Assembly: GCA_014804085.1 (NCBI GenBank)
Contig: JAAVAM010000042.1
Location: 1-6,787 of the forward strand
Reading direction: 5' to 3'
Source of the DNA: Treponema sp.
Lineage (GTDB): Bacteria > Spirochaetota > Spirochaetia > Treponematales > Treponemataceae
Length of the DNA: 6,787 nt
Below are positions 1-3,801 of the stretch, piece by piece. The first letter of the stretch is position 1, and the number at the start of each line of letters is the position of its first letter. Both the position numbers and the translations under genes were made by a program. The notes beneath the pieces were generated by a model. That model was not told where the DNA came from and made no database searches. It saw only the letters and a list, made by a program, of their open reading frames with translations.

Positions 1-73
1 TAAATAGTGTTGCCCTGCCGAGTTTTGCGTTCACGAGGTGTTACACGCTGTACTGAACACCTGCCACATACTT
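1..73. other. Non-coding flank with a short inverted repeat
   Basis: No gene with a supported start is seen here. An inverted repeat of 7 bp (AGGTGTT at 36-42, AACACCT at 56-62) encloses a 13-nt loop. It has no T-tract, so it is not a convincing intrinsic terminator. On the minus strand one frame stays open from position 173 to the window edge, after the stop of the 37-codon ORF, but it has no start of its own. The stretch may belong to the same repeat element as the adjoining 44-bp array. Confidence 0.4.
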
Positions 74-113
74 GCAGAAAGATTCCGCAAGGCTTACAGA
101 ATCTTTCTGCAAG
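71..113. repeat. Hairpin 1: perfect 15-bp inverted repeat
   Basis: CTTGCAGAAAGATTC at 71-85 is the exact reverse complement of GAATCTTTCTGCAAG at 99-113, with a 13-nt loop (86-98). A competing 8-bp stem exists (CAAGGCTT at 88-95 with AAGCCTTG at 111-118), so two mutually exclusive folds are possible. No T-run follows on either strand. Confidence 0.8.
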
Positions 114-205
114 CCTTGCAGCATTCTTGTGAGAGGGTTGCGCAATCCTCTCACAAGCCTTATACCATTCTCCTCAAAGGCTTTTGGAAAATCCTCGCAA
201 GCCTT
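74..205. repeat. Tandem array of three 44-bp imperfect repeats with hairpins
   Basis: Three consecutive 44-bp units (74-117, 118-161, 162-205) each end in AAGCCTT on the plus strand, at 111-117, 155-161 and 199-205. The spacing is exactly 44 bp. Units also share a central GGCTT/GGGTT block and an AATCCT/AATCTT block. The period is not a multiple of three, so it does not encode a repeated peptide. Units 1 and 2 contain strong hairpins, listed separately. Unit 3 has a weaker inverted pair (AAGGCTT at 177-183, AAGCCTT at 199-205). The array lies directly downstream of the minus-strand operon. It could be a dispersed repetitive element or a structured 3' RNA region; the sequence alone does not decide. 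Confidence 0.75.
126..157. repeat. Hairpin 2: 14-bp stem with a 4-nt loop
   Basis: Positions 126-139 pair with 144-157 around the loop 140-143 (GCGC). All pairs are Watson-Crick except 137-146, which is a G-T pair and could wobble in RNA. The compact shape resembles a terminator or RNA-stabilising hairpin, but there is no U-tract on either side. Confidence 0.8.
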
Positions 206-287
206 GTATGAAACTGGCATAGGTCTCTCCGCACAGTTCCGCCTCGTCCATCGTTTCTAGGCAGCTTATGATTAGTGCTATGGTCAT
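174..287 (-). CDS. Putative 37-aa small protein
   Basis: This short ORF has an ATG at 287-285, preceded by GGAG (295-298) at a 7-nt spacing. That Shine-Dalgarno lies immediately after the stop of the HEPN-like gene (300-302), so it could be the last gene of the operon. The peptide starts MTIALIISCLETMDEAELC and ends at TGA (176-174) inside the third 44-bp repeat unit. Its last third (from about residue 28) is therefore encoded by repeat DNA. The same frame stays open after the stop as far as position 1, which suggests either a truncated longer gene or simply the low stop density of the repeat. No recognised domain is seen. It could be a genuine small antitoxin-like gene or a fortuitous ORF; the RBS favours translation. 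Confidence 0.4.
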   Translation of the reverse strand: MTIALIISCLETMDEAELCGETYASFIQGLRGFSKSL

Positions 288-299
288 TTTGTCGCTCCG

Positions 300-1172
300 T
301 TAAATATAATTTCTCACAGCCCAACCAGCATATTTTTCCATAACGAATTTTTCGCTTTCATCTAATGAAATTGAATAATTTTTGTCCAAAATTTCTGACG
401 GGAATATATAATCCTTACCTTGTATGTTTACCCATATATCAACACCTAAGAATTTGTCCACGTTTACCGAATTTGGTATCGCATTTGAAGGATCGTTAAA
501 AACAAGTCTTTTTTCTGAAATAGAATACTCTAAATCATGACAAGCACATCTTCTCAAAACATTCACTTTTGGACACGGTTTTATATCAAAAAAAGAGTGT
601 TCTATATCATCTTTAAATTCCGACAAATAGAAATGCTCTTTTATGAGTTCATAAAAATTTCCTAAAAGTAACTCTTGATATTTTTCGCTATAATTGTTTT
701 CATAAAGAAAAACAAATTCGTAAATTATTTTTTCAAGCAAAAAATATGCATCTTTGTCAAATTTCAAAAAAAAGTCAGTATTGAGATGTTTATACCTGAT
801 TTCTACAATATTCCCATTACATTTCATCGAGTTTTCATTATGCGTTTCTGCATTCCTAATCAATTTTGAAATACGATAGACATTCTTAAAGATTTTATTT
901 ACTTCTGACTGTTTTGGCAATTTTTCATACTTGGCTCTAAAACTAGTTTTAGATTTTTCTTCAAAGTTCTTAATGGCATCTTTCAAAAGAGAATCTAAAT
1001 TTTTAAAAAGAGCCCCTATTTTGCCAATCTGTTTTTCATCTTCCAAACCAATTGAATCTTGTATAGTAGCATGAAATTCACTTTCACCCTTTTCATTTAT
1101 ATGAAGATCATCCCTAGATAACTTTTTTACTGAAAGTCCATCTGTTTTAGTTAAAAATTCTTTTGCCGTCAT
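300..1172 (-). CDS. Hypothetical protein with HEPN-like R-x4-H motif, possible RNase effector
   Basis: A 290-aa protein that I do not recognise as a named family. The clearest feature is L-I-R106-N-A-E-T-H111 after a lysine-rich, probably helical stretch (residues 50-105). R followed by a polar residue, four intervening positions and H is the catalytic signature of HEPN ribonucleases, found in toxin-antitoxin and abortive-infection systems; an RNase role is inferred from this motif alone. The C-terminal half (about 200-290) contains C200, C209, C211 and H212 and looks more beta-rich, perhaps a second domain. No signal peptide or membrane segment is evident, so it should be cytoplasmic. The ATG at 1172 is chosen because a perfect AGGAGG (1178-1183) lies 5 nt upstream. 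A GTG at 1211 overlapping the previous stop would add 13 residues but lacks such a site. The gene is far more AT-rich than its neighbours, which suggests recent acquisition. It is 35 bp behind the XRE gene. Confidence 0.75.
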   Translation of the reverse strand: MTAKEFLTKTDGLSVKKLSRDDLHINEKGESEFHATIQDSIGLEDEKQIGKIGALFKNLDSLLKDAIKNFEEKSKTSFRAKYEKLPKQSEVNKIFKNVYRISKLIRNAETHNENSMKCNGNIVEIRYKHLNTDFFLKFDKDAYFLLEKIIYEFVFLYENNYSEKYQELLLGNFYELIKEHFYLSEFKDDIEHSFFDIKPCPKVNVLRRCACHDLEYSISEKRLVFNDPSNAIPNSVNVDKFLGVDIWVNIQGKDYIFPSEILDKNYSISLDESEKFVMEKYAGWAVRNYI

Positions 1173-1177
1173 ACAAA

Positions 1178-1183
1178 CCTCCT
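1178..1183 (-). promoter_or_regulatory. Ribosome binding site AGGAGG deciding the HEPN-like gene start
   Basis: A consensus AGGAGG on the minus strand sits 5 nt before the ATG at 1172. It argues for that start over the upstream GTG/ATG pair at 1211 and 1208. It also means the HEPN-like protein is translated independently of its upstream neighbour, with a much better site than the genes before it. Confidence 0.75.
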
Positions 1184-1207
1184 GTACTTGCGCTATAGTG
1201 TCACCCA

Positions 1208-1423
1208 TCACTCCGCCAGCTCCCTTACATCCACGCCGAGCGCGTCCGCCAGCCTTATGCCATCGCTTATACGCGGCTCAGTCCCGAACTGGCGCATCGA
1301 AGAGACCGTCGTCTCCGCCTTGCCCATCGTCCTCGCGATGGCGCGGTATGTGAGATTCTTCTGCTGCCTGTAAATCTCAACCTTGTCCCAAAACGCCGTC
1401 TTGGAACTTTCGCATTTTCTCAC
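1208..1423 (-). CDS. Small XRE/Cro-CI-type helix-turn-helix protein
   Basis: A 71-aa protein made almost entirely of one helix-turn-helix fold. The helix pair is about residues 25-34 (T-Y-R-A-I-A-R-T-M-G) and 36-47 (A-E-T-T-V-S-S-M-R-Q-F-G), followed by the usual closing helices ending A-D-A-L-G-V-D-V-R-E-L. Proteins of this type bind operator DNA and often serve as antitoxin or autorepressor in toxin-antitoxin operons. The GTG start at 1423 is preferred: it overlaps the TGA of the upstream gene as GTGA, which suggests translational coupling, and AGGGG lies about 8 nt upstream. An ATG at 1441 would add six residues and a longer overlap, with a weaker RBS. The gene sits between the caspase-like and HEPN-like genes on the same strand, so it is probably co-expressed with both. 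Whether it represses the operon through the upstream palindrome is inference. Confidence 0.8.
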   Translation of the reverse strand: MRKCESSKTAFWDKVEIYRQQKNLTYRAIARTMGKAETTVSSMRQFGTEPRISDGIRLADALGVDVRELAE

Positions 1424-1797
1424 AGACCGTCCCCTGTCCATCTTGCAGTTTCCACGCGCTCATATCCCAACTCCACCATGCTCACAACCTCGTCGCACAC
1501 GTCGCCGATGAACACGCCTCGTCCGCCTTCCGTCACGCAGCGCAGCTTTCCGCTCCAGTCCGAATTTGCATCGCCATGAGAAAATCGGCACTGATAGACT
1601 AGCACGAAGTCATACTCGCGCAGGCGTGATTGCAACAGTTGCACGAACTGCCAGTCCATCGACCCGCAGACCATGATTTCTTCCTCGCGCCAACTTCCGC
1701 CCTCGCTACTGGTGAGAAAGTCCTTGAAATCCACGAGGCTCTTCTGCATTCCCTCCGAAAGGTCTACCGCCCCGACAAGAATTGCGTATCGTGTCAT
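1420..1797 (-). CDS. Small caspase-like protein (putative)
   Basis: A 125-aa protein and probably the first gene of the minus-strand operon. Its layout resembles the core of bacterial caspase-like (C14-type) proteins. It opens with a strand M-T-R-Y-A-I-L-V-G. Next comes a helix and loop at about 21-41 (F-K-D-F-L, then G-G-S-W-R-E-E-E-I), like the FLxSxxGGxW/EI stretch I associate with that family. A hydrophobic strand then leads into S73-H74-G75, and a second into D99-V-C101. H74 and C101 would be the catalytic pair, in place of the usual SGHG and DxC motifs. It is shorter than a typical caspase domain and the His motif is not canonical, so it may be a degenerate or regulatory version. No signal peptide is seen. 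The ATG at 1797 has only a poor Shine-Dalgarno. It overlaps the XRE gene by 4 bp. The family call rests on remembered family patterns and is tentative; expression as a protein is likely. Confidence 0.55.
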   Translation of the reverse strand: MTRYAILVGAVDLSEGMQKSLVDFKDFLTSSEGGSWREEEIMVCGSMDWQFVQLLQSRLREYDFVLVYQCRFSHGDANSDWSGKLRCVTEGGRGVFIGDVCDEVVSMVELGYERVETARWTGDGL

Positions 1798-1812
1798 CTC
1801 TAATTCATTTCT

Positions 1813-1873
1813 TTAGATTTTGAATTACAATCTTAGAGATTGTATCAACACAGTATACATTCTGTTAGATTTT
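1813..1873. repeat. Direct repeat TTAGATTTT flanking the operator palindrome
   Basis: TTAGATTTT occurs exactly at 1813-1821 and 1865-1873, 52 bp apart, on either side of the palindrome at 1826-1844. In AT-rich DNA a 9-bp match could be chance. Its placement in a divergent control region makes a second protein-binding motif possible. Confidence 0.35.
1826..1844. promoter_or_regulatory. Perfect palindrome, candidate operator of the divergent promoter region
   Basis: TACAATCT and AGATTGTA form perfect 8-bp arms around a 3-bp spacer (TAG), a size and symmetry typical of operators bound by dimeric XRE regulators. It lies between the minus-strand operon (start 1797) and the plus-strand regulator (start about 1907). 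Each arm contains TACAAT, a five-of-six match to a -10 box, one on each strand, so a bound repressor could block both directions. Which HTH protein binds here is not shown by the sequence. Confidence 0.55.
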
Positions 1874-1894
1874 ATGTCAAGCAAAATAACATCT

Positions 1895-1900
1895 TATAGT
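1895..1900 (+). promoter_or_regulatory. Possible -10 box (TATAGT) for the plus-strand regulator
   Basis: TATAGT matches the -10 consensus at five of six positions and ends 6 nt before the ATG at 1907. Transcription would then begin at or next to that ATG, giving a leaderless message. This fits the absence of any Shine-Dalgarno before the candidate starts. No good -35 box is visible, so the call is weak. Confidence 0.25.
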
Positions 1901-1906
1901 ATGTTC

Positions 1907-2245
1907 ATGGACATTGACAAAGAAAAGTTTTATGAATATGAAAAGACTTTTTGCGACAGGCTTAGATTTTTGCGAAACGGCAAGGGAATTTCGGCGCGTG
2001 AAATGAGCATCGCGCTCGGGCAAAACGTGAACTACATCAACTTGATTGAAAATGGAAAGCGGCTTCCGTCTTTGCAGGGCTTTTTTTCGATTTGCACATA
2101 CCTTTCGATCTCGCCGAAAGATTTTTTCAGTGAGACGAATGAAAAAAGACTGGACTCAAAACACATGCCCGGAATCTTTGCGCACCTAAACAGGGAACAA
2201 CTTTTTGCGATAGCACAGATGATACGCACATTCATCGGGGAATAA
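1907..2245 (+). CDS. XRE-family transcriptional regulator, divergent from the operon
   Basis: A 112-aa DNA-binding protein. Residues 16-51 (C-D-R-L-R-F-L-R, then I-S-A-R-E-M-S-I-A-L-G-Q-N-V-N-Y-I-N-L-I-E-N-G-K) are a textbook Cro/CI helix-turn-helix. P-S-L-Q-G-F-F-S-I-C-T-Y-L-S-I-S-P-K-D-F-F (54-74) closes the domain. The C-terminal helix (about 94-110) may mediate dimerisation. This layout is common in small regulators of Firmicutes and treponemes. The start is uncertain: no Shine-Dalgarno precedes the ATGs at 1874, 1901 or 1907, or the TTG at 1820. I chose 1907 because the recognisable family pattern (F-Y-E-Y-E-x-x-F-C-x-R-L-R) begins just after it; a start at 1874 would add 11 residues. 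It is the only plus-strand gene and probably controls the divergent caspase-like/XRE/HEPN-like operon through the shared control region, which is inference from position. Its GC content lies between that of the HEPN-like gene and the right-hand genes. Confidence 0.8.
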   Translation: MDIDKEKFYEYEKTFCDRLRFLRNGKGISAREMSIALGQNVNYINLIENGKRLPSLQGFFSICTYLSISPKDFFSETNEKRLDSKHMPGIFAHLNREQLFAIAQMIRTFIGE

Positions 2246-2303
2246 AATTTGACATGTAATCCGTGCGGGGCTGTTATCTTCGTAACAAAGATACTATTCG
2301 GGG
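2246..2303. other. Intergenic gap between convergent genes with a weak hairpin
   Basis: A 58-bp gap between the 3' ends of the XRE regulator and the tocopherol-cyclase-like gene. TATCTT (2275-2280) and AAGATA (2288-2293) form a 6-bp stem with a 7-nt loop. It may act as a weak bidirectional terminator, but there is no T-tract. CGGGGCT occurs twice in and beside the gap (2266-2272 and 2299-2305), a short direct repeat close to the boundary between the accessory and GC-rich blocks. Confidence 0.35.
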
Positions 2304-3473
2304 CTATGCGCCGACGACTTCGACCTGACCGTACTCGCAGAGCGCGTCCGCCACATGGGCATGCTCAAGCAGCTCCAAGTCTTTGCCCCGTTTCTTGTAG
2401 ATGCGGATTTCGCCAAAGCCCGTCCCACCGCCGAGCACTTTGAGCAGCTTGCGCTCGCCTTCGGGGGCTTCGTAGTCGCGCACGAACATCTCCGCCGTCT
2501 TGCAGAAAATATCCACGTCAATCACCAGACGCTTGCGGTGCACGCTGACCGTCCAGTGCAGTTTTTCGCCGTCAGCGTCAGGCGGCATAGGCGAGCAGTC
2601 ATGGATTTCGGTAAAGCGGTCGAACGGGGATTTTTTGTGGATGCACAGCTCGTCGCCCTCAAGATTGACGTACAGCCGCAGCGCACCCTCAAATTCGCCG
2701 CTGATGGCAAAACACGATGAAGCAAGCGACTTTCCCGTGATGAGGCTCGTCAGGTTCGACGAGGAGATGTGCAGCGACGGGGAATTGAGCGACCCACCCC
2801 AGCTGCGGTCAATATACCCCGACGATTTCCGCGGGGAGACGACGTATTCCACGCCGTCAATATGCACCACCCCCGCAAACATCGCCTTTGCGCCGCCCGC
2901 AATCCAGACCGTCCCGTTCTTCTTGTACAGCGGCGCGGACGAAATGACTTTCTCATAGCGCAACGCCCAGTCCATCACGCCGCTTGAGCACAGCAGTTCG
3001 GGACGCTCGCGGATTTCGGACGGCGCGACGCGGACTGCCCCCGTTATCCTGTCCGCGCCGAACGTGCAGTTTGACACGACGAATTCGGCTTCATTTTTAT
3101 GCCAGGACAACTTGCTCGCCGCAAAAAAGGCATTCAGCTGCTTGCCGTCCGCCCCGAACACGCCTGCCTTGACCAGCGCATACGACGGCTGCACGGCAAG
3201 CTCCGCGCCCGCGTTCTCCGCGGAAACTGTCCCGGCAAGCGCGTACTGCAAGTCCGCCTCCGAAAACGAAAGCCGCGATTTCTGAGCCAGCACCGGCTCT
3301 TTTGGGGAGACGGCAGGATTTACCAGATATAATTCGACAAAAAAAGCGCGCTCCTCGCCCGTCGTCTTGCTCGCGCCGACGAACGCATAACGCCAGCGCT
3401 CAAAACCGTTATGGCACAGTTTCCCGCGCAACAAATAATGATCGTATCGCTGATACTTTTTCGCCTTTGCCAT
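2304..3473 (-). CDS. Tocopherol cyclase-like / AttH-CrtC-type beta-barrel protein
   Basis: A 389-aa protein with no signal peptide or membrane helix. The best landmark is S-G-Y-I-D-R-S-W-G-G-S (218-228), the G-Y-x-[DE]-x-x-W-G motif of the tocopherol cyclase / carotenoid hydratase / AttH superfamily of lipocalin-like barrels. The N-terminal F-E-R-W-R-Y-A-F (24-31) and the C-terminal G-E-I-R-I-Y (354-359) with A-L-C-E-Y-G (377-382) fit the two repeated barrel halves. Members act on or bind hydrophobic ligands, but bacteria of this kind are not known to make tocopherol, so the substrate is unknown. The ATG at 3473 has AAGGG about 8 nt upstream. It begins 23 bp after the 72-aa gene, so the two are probably co-transcribed. 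The composition is GC-rich like the peptidase and it looks like an ordinary chromosomal gene. The family assignment is from memory of motifs; that it is a real gene is near certain. Confidence 0.6.
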   Translation of the reverse strand: MAKAKKYQRYDHYLLRGKLCHNGFERWRYAFVGASKTTGEERAFFVELYLVNPAVSPKEPVLAQKSRLSFSEADLQYALAGTVSAENAGAELAVQPSYALVKAGVFGADGKQLNAFFAASKLSWHKNEAEFVVSNCTFGADRITGAVRVAPSEIRERPELLCSSGVMDWALRYEKVISSAPLYKKNGTVWIAGGAKAMFAGVVHIDGVEYVVSPRKSSGYIDRSWGGSLNSPSLHISSSNLTSLITGKSLASSCFAISGEFEGALRLYVNLEGDELCIHKKSPFDRFTEIHDCSPMPPDADGEKLHWTVSVHRKRLVIDVDIFCKTAEMFVRDYEAPEGERKLLKVLGGGTGFGEIRIYKKRGKDLELLEHAHVADALCEYGQVEVVGA

Positions 3474-3496
3474 AACGGAAACCCTTTCTCACGAAA

Positions 3497-3715
3497 TCAG
3501 TTGAAGAACGGCTTGAGCGCCTTGTTGAAATCGGTCTTTTCTTCGGGGGCATTGCTGTCAAGCCATTCAAAGCTTTCCACGGCGGCGCGCTGCATGTGCT
3601 CGTACCAAATCTGGTACACTTCCATATCGAACGTATCCCCCGGATACGGCGCGCCCTGCACGCCGGAAACCAGCTGGCGCAACATCTGCACACATTGTTC
3701 GTATTTTTTGCTCAT
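3497..3715 (-). CDS. Hypothetical 72-aa protein
   Basis: I do not recognise this small protein. It starts M-S-K-K-Y-E-Q-C-V-Q-M-L-R-Q-L-V and is predicted soluble and mostly helical, with several aromatics in the middle (Y-Q-I-W-Y-E-H-M) and an acidic, then basic tail ending F-F-N. The start at 3715 is fixed by a strong GGGAGGA (3722-3728) 7 nt upstream; a longer reading from a non-ATG or upstream codon near 3742 would bury that site inside the gene. It follows the M16C peptidase by 81 bp and precedes the tocopherol-cyclase-like gene by 23 bp on the same strand, so it is probably co-expressed with the latter. A TATAAT box just upstream could start its transcript. Confidence 0.7.
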   Translation of the reverse strand: MSKKYEQCVQMLRQLVSGVQGAPYPGDTFDMEVYQIWYEHMQRAAVESFEWLDSNAPEEKTDFNKALKPFFN

Positions 3716-3735
3716 AACAAATCCTCCCTGAAAAC

Positions 3736-3754
3736 GCGGCATTGCGGATACCGC
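3736..3754. repeat. Leader hairpin upstream of the 72-aa gene
   Basis: GCGGCAT (3736-3742) pairs with ATACCGC (3748-3754) over a 5-nt loop, with one G-T pair. An overlapping alternative stem, GCGG-ATA-CCGC (3744-3754), excludes the first. It lies between the TATAAT box and the Shine-Dalgarno of the 72-aa gene. It may slow transcription or be neutral; no T-tract follows. Confidence 0.35.
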
Positions 3755-3795
3755 ATTCGTTCCTGCTGCTGATCCTCATCATCCCGTATCGTCAT

Positions 3796-3801
3796 ATTAT
3801 A
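3796..3801 (-). promoter_or_regulatory. Putative -10 box TATAAT overlapping the peptidase stop codon
   Basis: A perfect TATAAT on the minus strand contains the TAA stop of the M16C gene (3797-3799). TG lies directly before it, which is one base closer than in a true extended -10. The -35 region at the usual distance (TGGAAA) is poor. A start about 7 nt further on would leave a leader of about 75 nt before the 72-aa gene. Confidence 0.4.

Noticed and set aside
36..62. Integron attC site, considered because treponemes can carry integrons
   Set aside because: The 7-bp inverted repeat does not give the paired RYYYAAC and GTTRRRY core boxes, and no integrase is visible.
126..157. Intrinsic terminator
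   Set aside because: The stem is strong but no T-run follows it on either strand, so it is listed only as a hairpin.
74..205. CRISPR array
   Set aside because: The units are contiguous and degenerate with no constant repeat separated by variable spacers, there are only three, and no cas gene is present.
72..260. 62-codon plus-strand frame across the repeat array
   Set aside because: It has a TTG start without RBS, lies on 44-bp repeats whose period is not divisible by three, and shows no repeated peptide.
1188..1211. GTG/ATG start at 1211/1208 for the HEPN-like protein
   Set aside because: The internal ATG at 1172 has a consensus AGGAGG 5 nt upstream, whereas the earlier codons have no comparable site.
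2249..3332. Several plus-strand frames opposite the tocopherol-cyclase-like gene
   Set aside because: They lack RBS and recognisable domains, and the minus-strand frame has a good start, RBS and family motif.
3712..3795. 27-codon leader peptide ending in an ATGA overlap with the 72-aa gene
   Set aside because: Its ATG directly follows the TATAAT box and would lie upstream of the expected transcript start, and it has no RBS.
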